Positions 36,448 to 46,728 of a DNA stretch of 64,000 nucleotides are shown piece after piece. Source of the stretch: Melampsora larici-populina 98AG31. Taxonomy: Eukaryota > Basidiomycota > Pucciniomycetes > Pucciniales > Melampsoraceae. The notes below the pieces were generated by a model. The model saw only the letters and a program-made list of their open reading frames with translations. It ran no database searches and was not told the DNA's origin. The stretch covers positions 636,406 through 700,405 of the forward strand of contig NW_006768811.1 in the NCBI RefSeq assembly GCF_000204055.1. The letters run 5' to 3'. Numbering within the stretch: the first letter of the stretch is position 1; each line of letters begins with the position of its first letter. The position numbers and the translations under genes were made by a program.

Positions 36448-37140
36448 TACACCTGCACTTGCCAAACCTGGGCTTCCCAGAGGCCACTAGATATTGAGGT
36501 AAGGGAAGCTCAAGTCTGTTTGATATTCTTTCACTGATTGATTACATCTAGTCGCTTTTACTTCAAGGGCAACTACAGCAGCTTATAGACAATCTTCAAA
36601 CCTTTCATGCAAAGCACAGTGCTGCGGGTGATGGTGCAGTATATCAAGATCTCACCAACTCTGTAAAGACGTTACAACTCACCAATATCCTTCTCACAAT
36701 CTGGGCAAGATCAATTGTGAGTGTTATCACTGTTTTAAATTTATATCATCATCTCAATTTGCTTGTCATTCAATTCAAACAATTAGACCAAGGGGGATTT
36801 TGGTGCCAATAAGTTCACCCCTCCTAAAACCAAACTCTTTATGTGTGCAGTTAAGGGTGGTGAACTTCCACTAACTCAATTGGCCTCAATGAATCCAATA
36901 ACAAGTACTTCAGCAGTAGCCACAGCCCCACCAATATCTGGAACATTTGATCTCAATGACTGTGGTGTTGTGACCCCCCCATTGGAACACTCCTTCAACT
37001 ACACCAAAATTTTGCCCAAAACTCTGGCTCACCAAATTGTTCAAGACCTTGGTTACGAGACCTGGAGAGCTTTTGAAGCAAAGTTTATGAATGCGCAAAC
37101 TTTCAAACATGATGGTTTAAAAGTTGGGACAGCACTGTAG
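36448..37140 (+). CDS. Unrecognised gene fragment, at least three exons
   Basis: Pieces join in frame: YTCTCQTWASQRPLDIE, then after an intron near 36500-36550 SLLLQGQLQQLIDNLQTF through LTIWARSI, then after a second intron TKGDFGANKFTPPKTKLF to the stop after DGLKVGTAL. Upstream of 36448 the frame meets a stop, so the 5' end is missing or lies in an exon I cannot identify. It stands next to transposon remnants and could be repeat-derived. I see no known domain. Confidence 0.35.
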
Positions 37141-38149
37141 GGAATAGTAGGATCTCTTTTTATTTTGGACAAAACATATATTTTTTAATCTCTTTGACAA
37201 TAACAATTTTGTAAGTAAAAAAGTAACACATTTTTAAATAGAGAAAATAAAAGAGGAGGTTTGTACCTTTGACAATAACTACACTAGTGAGATTCAACTT
37301 TATAACACAAATTTTAAATCAAACAAATGTAACCGAAAGGAAAGTCTACATTTTTATGAAATGAATCAATTTAAGATTAGATAAAGAAACTTCAAAACAT
37401 CTTAACAACTGAGAGATTGAAAAAGTTAGGAGATGTTTTATACCTCTTTTCCTTTTTGATTAAAGCTTGAGTTTGATTTAGATTTTAGCTTTTTGGTTGA
37501 AGATGTTTGTTGTGTAGTATTGAGTTTTATAGAACAAGTCAAGAGTTGACACAACTTGGTTAAACAATCAGAAGAAAGAACAATAGAGAGAAAACAATAA
37601 CAAAGATGAAATGTTTTTTATGAGTATTCAGGGTTGATGATTTTATATATAAGATCAGAGAAACATATTGATGACATTGGTCAGCTCAGAGAAACATATC
37701 AATGACGTCAGTCAGCAAAGCGCATAGTTAGGGCAACACAGCATAGATCAACGCAAACAATAGAGTAAGGGCAACACAGCAAACACAACAGAACAACACA
37801 GTGCATGTAAAAAACAAAACACTATTTGTGATGTATTACTAATCATAACAAGCACATGTATTGATTTACAGACAACATTATCACTAGTCTAATCAAGGTG
37901 ACTTCTTATTCAGAATGTGTACTATGCATTGTGCTCAACTTTCATTATAAAAAGTGTTAATACAAATAATACAAAAGACTCAATATCTGTGAAATACAAA
38001 GTTGAATGAATCTTTCATTTCACCGTGTGTCTTAAGTAAATGAATACCAATATCTTCACTGCAATAAATGAAATAATGTGAGATAAAGTTTAAAGATATC
38101 TGGATCCCTTATAAAGCTCTATCTTCAATTTGTGAATTCTACAGTGACA
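37141..38149. other. No supported gene
   Basis: AT-rich. Two near-identical units (AGAGAAACATAT, then TGATGAC or CAATGAC) lie at about 37655-37715, and several GCAACACAGCA-like units follow to 37800. Confidence 0.4.
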
Positions 38150-39090
38150 GAAAAATGATCTGGAGGTAGATCCGCTCTATCTCTCCTTACTGGGTCAAGT
38201 TATCTCAATATGACTCCTGGGAACAAATAACAAATGAAGTGATTTTTTATTACAGAAAAAAACTTCTCAATTGGATTCATAAAAGGGCTATATGCGGGTA
38301 GATAGACAAATAACATATTGATCAAAGCAGATGACTCCAGTATCAGGACCCATGTGGATTGGGAAGTTATCCATGACAAGAACCAACTTCTTCTGTGGCC
38401 ATGGGTTCATCATGGGCATCTGACACAATTCAACAGTCAGCTCAGTCAATAAAAAACAAGTAAAACACCCACCAATTGTACTCAAAGAAACTCTTGAAAA
38501 TTGTCTTACCAAGGCCCTCCTTTCATCACTTGTAAGGCCAAGCAACCATCAAGCAAAAGTGCAATATGATGGGTCCCCACCAAAGTTCTCTCCATTAGAT
38601 CTGTTTGCTTGCCTATAGGAGCCCACCCCATCATACATATCTTGCCTATTTATAAAGTATACCCATTTCATCTACCACAAAAAAGGAAGAAATATTAGAA
38701 TGAAACTCAGGAAGATAAAGTGACAGAACTCACCAAGAAAAATTAATCAATCAGCTTGTATCTCCAACACAAACTTGATGTAATTACCCAAATCAATTGG
38801 GATTTGGATTTATACTCCGTCAGACATTTTGAGTTAAGCCAAGCTGTTTCTTCATCTTGCACAAAATGGTTGGGGTGGAGACAGATGTTCTAGTTTCTTT
38901 CAAGAATTCTAAAGCCAACTCATCCTGATAAATTTTTGGATCAGTGTCAATTAGATGAGCTAGCACAGTGTGCTCATCAAGATCCATCAAGCAAGGAGCT
39001 CCAATGGCTTTGTAGGTGTCTGGGTGCCTAATAACTGCACCGGTTTCTTCTAATAAAGCCTTCCATCTTTGTAAGCTTGATGACAAGCAA
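38150..39090 (-). pseudogene. Tc1/mariner-type (DDE_3) transposase remnant
   Basis: Cut-and-paste transposase in pieces. The N-terminal helix-turn-helix part is at 39086-38820: TGAVIRHPDTYKAIGAPCL, then DPKIYQDELALEFLKETRTS and VSTPTILCKMKKQLGLTQ. After several stops the catalytic core appears as KKLVLVMDNFPIHMG (second Asp) at about 38380, and then in a different frame YLPAYSPFMNPIEKFFSVIK (third acidic block) at about 38270. The frame changes and stops show it is dead. No terminal repeats are assigned. Confidence 0.75.
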
Positions 39091-40560
39091 TATTAATTAA
39101 GCTGCCAAGATCCTGGATTTATTGATGTGTTTTGCCTCAAAGTGTCCATCAGACAGCCATGTACTTGTGGATGATAACATTGACCATTTCTGCCACATGC
39201 ATCAATGGCCATTGTTGAGGTGGAAGAGCCGATGCCTTATGAATTGTTTTCTAAAGGACCAATTTGTGTGGTGATCATAAAATTGAGTGATCCAACTTGG
39301 CTTTGTAACAAGAAAAGGTTCTATTTACATACCTATTATTAAATTCAATTCCAGCCAAAACAAAATGGTTGGTTCTGTCACTGATTCAATCAACTTCTTT
39401 AAAACCTTGACCAAAAAAAGTAAGCAATGAATAATGATCATTTTTCTGAGGTCTTTCTTCTACAGAAATGTACAAGTTTGAGCTACAATAGTTGAATTCA
39501 AGACCCAAAAGGAGATCTCAACTCCATTAGACATTCCTACCCATCAACAAAAAAGTCAGATCAGATTCTATCCAATCCTAAAACCCCATCATAACTCTAG
39601 TGACCAAATTTCCAAGGGATCAATCATCATAGACAAGCCCTTAGGTATTTGGTGAAAGAGATCTTCTCTAGGCTTTCTATCCAAGGTAGGATTATACCCT
39701 AAGATATTCTTTTGGATCAAAACTCTTGAAAAGATTTTATCAAAGGTTTATGATCTGAGAAAATCTTGAATGAAAACCCTTTCAAGGTACGTAAATTCTA
39801 CCCTTTTTGATATGACAACAAAACAATCTCATGACTGAAAACTGTTGTACATTTTTCTTCAATATATTATCTTCATATAGACTCTGTAAAAGTTTCAAAT
39901 CAATCACAAGAAATCTCAACCCAAACCATTCCAAAACTCAACATATTTTCCTAAACATCACCATACCTATATCATCAACAACCACACACAAAAAGGACAT
40001 TCCATAAACACTCAAAAGACACCCTTCAAAAGCCTAAAGGTATATTCCCAACAACAAGTAAAGTATCTCTTCTTCTTTTCAAGTATCTCTTCTTCTTTTC
40101 AAGTATCTCTTCTTCTTTTCAAAACAAGATCTTCTTATTCAATTGACCATATCTATTAATAAATCTTATTCCCAAACCATCATTCATAAACCAAACTTAC
40201 CAAATCTCTTAATCTAAATCCTACCAAAAATACTTTTAAAGCTGTCTACAGTTGTGTGTGCATGTTGCTGACATGACATACAATATAACTTTTGGATTTG
40301 AATGTATACTGTCACTGATTAATTATGTGTTGGTATATATATACAAAATCAAAAATTTAATATCCTTGAAATTAATGGAATCCTCAACTTTTTAAACTTT
40401 TATTTGACTTTTTTTTTGATTTGAAATCGAATTATAAAACAAGAGGTATGATATTTAAACATTAACTAAATATAAAGATTTTCAAAATCAGATTCAATGT
40501 AAATAAGTAGATCAACCTTTTTTCTATCTACCTAAAAGATTTTAAATAGCTTCTTCAAGT
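39091..40560. other. No supported gene
   Basis: AT-rich sequence upstream of the transposase remnant, possibly the rest of that element. The only clear structure is the triple 20-bp repeat at 40061-40120. Confidence 0.4.
40061..40120. repeat. Three perfect tandem 20-bp units
   Basis: AAGTATCTCTTCTTCTTTTC stands three times without a break or mismatch. Confidence 0.95.
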
Positions 40561-40564
40561 TGTT

Positions 40565-41265
40565 CAATTTTCAATCAAAGCAAATCAAAGACCTAATTTG
40601 ATTTTCTTCGAATAACAAAACTCCAAGCTTTCACCTTCTTTTCTGGTGTTTGACAAATTGAAGTTGGACATACAAGCTGCTCATTCCTCATGTGAACCCA
40701 ACAAAGATCATCCTGAATAACAAAGAAGGTTAAAGACCACAAGTAAATCTTGTAAACCTTGAATCTATTGAAGAATTCCAGCTCAGAATCAACTGTCTCC
40801 AACTAATGCACCGACCCGGCCCCAACCCGATGAATCTGAGCTGGACCGGGGCCAACCTCCCCCTCAGACCGGGCCGACCCAGTCCGCTAGCCCCAGTGAT
40901 GTGATATGCTCAAAAACCAAAAAAAACGTAAATATATGATAAATATATGATTTTTCGATTTTTCTTCTCTTCTGTAGCCTTTGCTGAAGCTATCCAGCAG
41001 CTATTCTACAACAAAGAGACAAAAAATTTGTTGTATATATATGATACTTGAAGAAATTAAGATGATTTTGGTAAAATTTGCCCCCTAACATATGGCCGGG
41101 CAGACCCGGCTTTACCCAGATCTTAGCCGAGACCCGTCCGACCCGGTCCCGGTCCCGGTACCAGATCGGGTTTTGCGGACCGGGTCGGTGCATTATCTCC
41201 AACTCATCATAAACTCTCTTCACAAAAGGCAAAAGCTCACAGAAAAACTGTCAAAAACATTTGAT
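40565..41265 (-). pseudogene. Gene of unknown function interrupted by a MITE
   Basis: On the minus strand one part reads CELLPFVKRVYDELE, stops at the MITE, and after the MITE and the second copy of the target duplication continues ETVDSELEFFNRFK, then over an intron DDLCWVHMRNEQLVCP to VIRRKSN. Taking out the 392-bp element and one 8-bp copy restores a single frame. The insertion adds 400 bp, so it shifts the frame. Upstream exons are not identified and no known domain is seen. Confidence 0.5.
40804..41195. mobile_element. hAT-type MITE with 8-bp target duplication
   Basis: Ends read TAATGCACCGACCCGG inward on both sides. The element is flanked by the direct repeat TCTCCAAC at 40796-40803 and 41196-41203, typical of hAT. 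It is 392 bp long with GC-rich ends and an AT-rich core and has no coding content. It resembles the MITE at 347-729. Confidence 0.92.
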
Positions 41266-41722
41266 CAATGAATTAAAGAATCAAAGCTAAAAAAAATCAA
41301 TCATGATTGTAACAAACGCCTGTCTTTAAAATGATTCTTTCTATTTCTTCAATCTTCACTTTTTTTTTTGGCAACACACTCTTTCTTCACTCTCATAACA
41401 AAAAAAAAGATAGATGAGAAGTAATAAACGGTGTAAGGTAAGAGATCAATAACAAGTGAAGGTTCTTTTTTTTGAGTTCGGGGGGGTGAGTGGGTGCAGG
41501 AGGGGCTCAAAGAGGTTAGAGAAGCGGAGCGGGTTGGTTTGAAGAGAGTGTGCAGAGATCGACATACAATGTAAGTAAGTAGGTAGAGAGTAGGAGCTAA
41601 GAACAACAAATGACTTTGTGAACATATGTGGAGAGAGGGAAAGATGAGAGCAGAGAGAGGGGTAACAACTATATATAGAATTCAAAGGTGAACAAAGGTA
41701 ATTATTTCGGGTGGAATTCGTA

Positions 41723-42741
41723 TTAAATCAAGCTAAACAGTAGCAGAAAGAAAAAGCAAGAGGTTAATGAGTCGGCTTCGAATGAGTTTGCGAATTGAGA
41801 CACTTACATTTTGGGGCTTCTTTGAAAGCGAGGCACATCTCTTCACCCATAGCGCTGTGAACAGAACGTGAAATAAGTTTGATTGAATGTAAAATCGCGA
41901 TCAAAGGTGACAAAGAAGACTTACGAGGTGATGGTGCAGTAGAGCTAATGGAAGAATGAAGCAAAGAAAAGAACAGAGAGGTCAATAAGATCACCGAATG
42001 AGATCCAGAAGAAGCCTTTTTGACATACGTCTTTTCCGGCATCGAATTGCTCTTGGAGATCTTTGCCAAGGTCACCTTCAGGAATCTTGACATCATCCTT
42101 GGCAGCTATTCGGTTGAAAAGATTCACCATCAACACAGAAACCGAGTCAATTCAAGAACCGAAGGCAAAGGTATCAAAAGATACATACCACCATCCATGT
42201 TGATCAAGTTCAAGAAACCATCCTCAATGTTAACGAGTTGGTATTCGTTACGGGTGACGTTAGGAACATCCATGTTGTGAGTCGAAGGAGAGATATCTTC
42301 CAACTTTTTGAAAGTGAAGATATCAATCGCAATGATATGAACCTTTGCGTGACCGTGCTTTCCAGTCTTGGAGGTAGACATATCGACAATCTAATGAAAA
42401 AAACAAAGGGTTTTAAAATGATGATTTTGATGTTTTGGATCGAGTGATTGACACTTACTTTGCATGGTCTACCTTTGATGACCACGTGACCGTTCTTACG
42501 TAAAGCAGAGCATTGCATTGGGAAGGTCAAAGAGGCACCTTTGGAAGTCAAGAGCGAGATCGGAGTTAGATTGGATTAAGAAATAAAGGATGGAAAAACG
42601 AAAAGAGAACTGACCGGCACCGGTAGCCTCAAAGGTTTGGTTGTGTTGCTCATCGTCAGACCTGAGATGACCAGAAGAAAGAAGATTAGAGTTTTTCAAA
42701 TGGAAGAAGTGTTGGTTTGAATGAATGAAAAAGACTGACAT
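41723..42741 (-). CDS. EIF5A: Translation factor eIF5A
   Basis: Binds the ribosome and eases peptide bond formation at difficult sequences such as proline runs; active only after one lysine is turned into hypusine. The hypusine loop reads [14 protein letters not shown], with the modified lysine expected in TGKHG. The protein starts [20 protein letters not shown] and continues through [20 protein letters not shown] and [19 protein letters not shown] to [16 protein letters not shown]. The start codon is split by an intron: AT at 42741-42740, then G at 42661. The last exon is uncertain: a strong GTAAGT after KEAPK suggests splicing to a stop at 41723, while read-through would end at 41764. Length is about 160 residues, as usual. 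It is divergent from the TAF8 gene. Confidence 0.93.
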
Positions 42742-43447
42742 GATGTTAATTGAAGATTGCTAGTGAAGGTCGAAAGTTGATTTCCTTTGAGATTTAATGA
42801 ATCGAATCGATAAAGAAGACTGTGGATTGAAAAAATAAAATAAAAGTTTGAAGACCGTAAAAGTGAATCAGTCAGTATCGATGATTGAAGCGATTAAATC
42901 AAACCAAATCAAAAGAAATCAAAAGTTTAATAGAATTTAATAAAGAAACGGTAATCAAATCAACCCACCCAATCAATTCACGTACACCCACAAAGACACA
43001 CACACACACACACACACACACAATCACAGCAAAGTTCAAAATCAAAAAACAGAAATGGTCAGAATCAGATGGATGTAGAAAGATTGGATTGGATTGGATT
43101 TGATGGAGAGAATCAGAATTTTTACTTTTAAAATTTGGTGGTTGAGAAGGAATCGGTTTTCAAAAAAAAAAAACTTTTAACTTTCTTCTTTCAACCCGAT
43201 TCAAATATCCTTCATCGGACTTCAAATCTCAAAAACCACTCAATTGAAATAAAAAATAAAAAACTCATTGAAAAATTTCTAATATCTGTATTCATTTGGG
43301 ACCTAACCCTACTTTAGATTCGAATTTCTGACTTAGTATGACACACTTTATAAACCCATGACAGTAACCCATAGATAGTTCCAAGATCATTGTTGAATAC
43401 TTTCTGAACACTGTCACGACCTCAATCCATCAAACAATCAAACAATC
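42742..43447. promoter_or_regulatory. Shared intergenic region of eIF5A and TAF8
   Basis: The two start codons face away from each other across about 700 bp, so the promoters of both genes must lie here. It contains a CA repeat at 42996-43022 and AATC-rich sequence. No TATA box stands out. Confidence 0.5.
42996..43022. repeat. CA dinucleotide microsatellite
   Basis: An uninterrupted AC/CA run of 27 bp between two divergent genes. Confidence 0.95.
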
Positions 43448-45442
43448 ATGACTCAATCCAACACCTCATTCAACACATCCTCAAACCAAAGCACCGAACC
43501 CGACGCATTTCCCGCAAGACTACTAGCCATCTCCACGCTCCAAATCATAGCCAACTCCACCCAATTCACCTCAATCAAATCTGTCTCACTTCAAACCTTT
43601 ACACAAATCACTTCACGCTACTTACAACTCTTGGCCGAATCGGCTAGATCTCATGCAGATCATTCAGGTCGAAATCAAATTAATGCTTGGGATTTGGTGG
43701 GGGTTTTGGAAGAGATTGGGGGGAAGGGAGCTTTGGCTTCTTTACATAATTGGTGTCTTGATCAGTATTCTGATCAATCTTTTCGTGATACCGAGAGAAA
43801 TCGTCAGGATTTAAATTTGGGTTCGGATGTTAATTTGTTACATGATGAACCATTGAAACTTGCTACGATATCAAAAAAATTAAATAGTAAGAAACTTTTT
43901 TTGGTCGATTTTAACTTTTGGACGCGTTTGTTTTACATTACATTAACTGATTCTGTTTTTCTTTTCTTTATAGTTAATCATAGTGACTCAATTGATTTAA
44001 ATCCGATTACTTCTTTATCTTTCTTACCGCTAACTGATTCAGAAGTAGCTGAATTAGATAAAGCAGGTGAAACTGATTTAGAAGAGAATTTAGATACACC
44101 TAGTCCTGCTGCTTCTAGTTCTTCGGGTGGTTCATCAGAAGAAGATTCAGATTTAGAATTACCATCTCTTAAACCGATTGAAGAACCTACTATAACCATC
44201 GAACCTCAACCATCCACCTCGACCAACACCAGTTCCACCACTGTGACGGAAAACTTGATCGAACGTTGGAGATCAGTTGATGATATCCCTTCTTTTGTTC
44301 CAGCTTATTTTCCTCCTTTACCTGGTTTAGAAAAAATCATCAATCAAGTTTCAATAGAAGTAGAAGAACCTAATCTGATTGATGAACCTATTGTGGTGGA
44401 AGTGGAAGTGGAAGAAGCTGAAATAGGATTCGAATCGACTTTAACACCTAAACAAGATCCTTACACCACTTCAATCCCATATACGAAATCACAATTATTC
44501 GAACAATATGGAACTCAAGCTTTTCCAAGACTACCATCTTCTTCAACAATTTCTTTAACATTACCATCACCACCTCAAAAGAAGAAAATCAAACTTGATA
44601 GTACTTTGGAATGTTTTCAAGAAACTTATTCGTTTTGTTTAGAAGAAAATCGGAGTGAGAATCCTACCTTAAAAGCTAATCCAAATCGACTTAAGTATTT
44701 AAATTCGATTCAAACCAATGAAATCAATACTAGTTTGTTTACCAATATCCCGATTAAATCGATTCGAAGTAATCGATGGTCAGCCGGATGGATCCCACAT
44801 CCTCCTGTTCCTTTACCAGATCATCCTCAAGGCTTTCCAGAACTCAGACCGTTTGGTCATACACCTTTACCAACACCTTTGACTATGTCGGTGCCGATTG
44901 AGTTTCCATCACCTAACTTATTGATTCATCCTTCTCAGAGTAGGATCCCTTCGTTGATTCCTACGATCTTTAAGAGTTTGGATTCTGAAATGATTAAGGA
45001 TCAAGAAGGTGGAACTTATCAGAATGAGACCTTTACGATCTTGAATAGGTTAACGAGATTAGGTCCGCCTTGTGAATTAGGTCAGTCTGGTGAACCTACT
45101 ACTTATAGAATCAAAGCGGATGATCCTACAACTACAACGACAACGACTACAACGAATGAAGGACCAAAGTATATGGAATGGGGATTTCATTGGCCTTCTA
45201 ATCATGGACATGAAGCTTTTAAATCTAAAGAAACTAATCCACAAGCAGTACCAGAAGAAGAAGAAGAAAAGTTTGTCAATGCTTCCTTTCCGGTCATGCC
45301 TAAGACTTCAGTGGAAAAAGCTAGGATTTTAGAATTACAAGAAAGAGAAAGGGAAATCAATCAAATGAAAGTGGATCAAGTACAAGTACAAGTTGAAGGT
45401 AATCATCATCATCGTTCTGGAAATGTTGGTGGTGGTGGTTGA
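43448..45442 (+). CDS. TAF8: TFIID subunit TAF8-like, histone-fold protein
   Basis: TAF8 pairs with TAF10 through a histone fold in TFIID. Two exons (43448-43886 and 43974-45442) give 635 residues. The N-terminal histone fold of Bromo_TP type covers about residues 25-105 (LLAISTLQIIANSTQFTSIK, YLQLLAESARSHADHSGR, INAWDLVGVLEEIGG). After a Ser/Glu-rich acidic part comes the TAF8 C-terminal signature DDIPSFVPAYFPPLPG. The remaining half is low complexity with Pro- and Thr-rich runs, longer than in animals. The 87-bp intron has no stop and a length divisible by three, so unspliced mRNA would add 29 residues. SPT7 or TAF3 are alternatives for a Bromo_TP protein, but the VPAYFPPLP motif favours TAF8. 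Confidence 0.8.
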   Translation: MTQSNTSFNTSSNQSTEPDAFPARLLAISTLQIIANSTQFTSIKSVSLQTFTQITSRYLQLLAESARSHADHSGRNQINAWDLVGVLEEIGGKGALASLHNWCLDQYSDQSFRDTERNRQDLNLGSDVNLLHDEPLKLATISKKLNSKKLFLVDFNFWTRLFYITLTDSVFLFFIVNHSDSIDLNPITSLSFLPLTDSEVAELDKAGETDLEENLDTPSPAASSSSGGSSEEDSDLELPSLKPIEEPTITIEPQPSTSTNTSSTTVTENLIERWRSVDDIPSFVPAYFPPLPGLEKIINQVSIEVEEPNLIDEPIVVEVEVEEAEIGFESTLTPKQDPYTTSIPYTKSQLFEQYGTQAFPRLPSSSTISLTLPSPPQKKKIKLDSTLECFQETYSFCLEENRSENPTLKANPNRLKYLNSIQTNEINTSLFTNIPIKSIRSNRWSAGWIPHPPVPLPDHPQGFPELRPFGHTPLPTPLTMSVPIEFPSPNLLIHPSQSRIPSLIPTIFKSLDSEMIKDQEGGTYQNETFTILNRLTRLGPPCELGQSGEPTTYRIKADDPTTTTTTTTTNEGPKYMEWGFHWPSNHGHEAFKSKETNPQAVPEEEEEKFVNASFPVMPKTSVEKARILELQEREREINQMKVDQVQVQVEGNHHHRSGNVGGGG

Positions 45443-46728
45443 TTTGTGGAAATCTTTGGTTTTGGGAGGGGACGGGGTTTTTTTTTGGTAGATTGTTGGT
45501 TTTTGTCAGTTTTTTCCTTTGTTTGTAGTTTTTATTCTTGGTTTTTTTTTGCTTTGGTTTTAAGTGAATTTTGTGGGAGAGATCTTTGGGACGAAATATG
45601 ATTTTGAAGATCAAGAGATTGAATTGAATTGTAAAAAGAAATATTTTAATTGTAAGCTATGTATTAGAATTTGGGGAGTATATATAGGTTTACGTAGATG
45701 GTGTTGTAATGGTATTTTTTATCATTGTCAGATCGTTGGAGTCACTGAGCCACCGAGCCACTGAGACTTTTAGGTAGTACATACATTGAGGCTGTCATGG
45801 TAGGTAATATTTTAGTTGTCGCGATCAAAGACCTTTTTACATTCTAGGTAGAAAGATGTACTCCACCAACAGCTTTGGAGCAACGAGACTTTTAGATGGT
45901 AACTTGAGGCTGACAGACTGTGCATCTCATCATTCAAAAGCATCTACATTCTAGCTAAGATATAAAAATACATGTACTCTACCAACCGTTTTAGAGGTGT
46001 TTGGAAGTTCCTTCTCACTCCTCTACACACTGATTGTAGAGACTCTCGAGGACTTTCAGAGAAGATGCTACTGAACTCTTCCTTGGTTTAGTCTTTAAAT
46101 ACTCTTAATTTCCTTCGACCAAGTGGTCGAATGATGATTTATTTACAACAACAACCTAACATGATGAAACACTTTGTTTCCTTGGATTTCATCTTATCGT
46201 CATGATAGGCTTCATAAACCTTACATCAAATTCAGGTTTGTAATTGCTGACAGGCGCTGGTATGGCACTTGTCTGTTACGAGAAGTGCGTGGAGCTGCGA
46301 GAACTGAGAACCAGTTGAGAACTAGTGCGCAGGTTTGAAGTTGAACATGCTCGTAACGTTTGGCGATGCTGAGCTCACGTCATGAGCCAGTGATCGCTAT
46401 CGTGGGTGACATTCATGATATGTTTGGGTTCAGGCATTTTTCACTCAACGACCTCTCATAACTTTGAGTCTCATCAGTTTTGAAGGGTCTTGAACGCGTT
46501 CCTATCATTCACAGCATCACTCAGAAATAGAATATGAATAGATAAAGAGTGTCTAGCGAAGGCTGTCTCAATGCTTGCATATTAAACAACCATTCAATAT
46601 GTACATACATCACAGTAAAATTAGAACGGGTGATCCACGACGTTTGTGCATTACTCCACAGAAGAAAATCAAATATTTTCAAAGGAATGATTGTATAACT
46701 AATTCAGATATGGTCTTAGCTCATGATC
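45443..46728. other. Intergenic with a decayed local duplication
   Basis: Two similar units of about 115 bp, each with GAGACTTTTAG, TTGAGGCTG and TGTACTC.ACCAAC, lie at roughly 45760-45870 and 45885-45990. No gene is seen. Confidence 0.5.

Noticed and set aside
40804..41195. TA target duplication (Tc1/mariner) for the second GC-rich MITE
   Set aside because: The terminal palindrome would allow TA, but the 8-bp direct repeat TCTCCAAC lies exactly outside TAATGCACC on both sides, which fits hAT better.
41446..41685. Minus-strand frame with a hydrophobic start downstream of eIF5A
   Set aside because: It falls in the probable 3' UTR of eIF5A, opens from a string of pyrimidines and has no splice or homology support.
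43015..43700. CRISPR-like or satellite array around the CA repeat
   Set aside because: Only a simple dinucleotide run is present; there are no spaced repeats, and the genome is eukaryotic.
45357..45614. Lys/Gln-rich minus-strand frame at the TAF8 3' end
   Set aside because: It is antisense to the TAF8 coding end and 3' UTR and is low complexity only.
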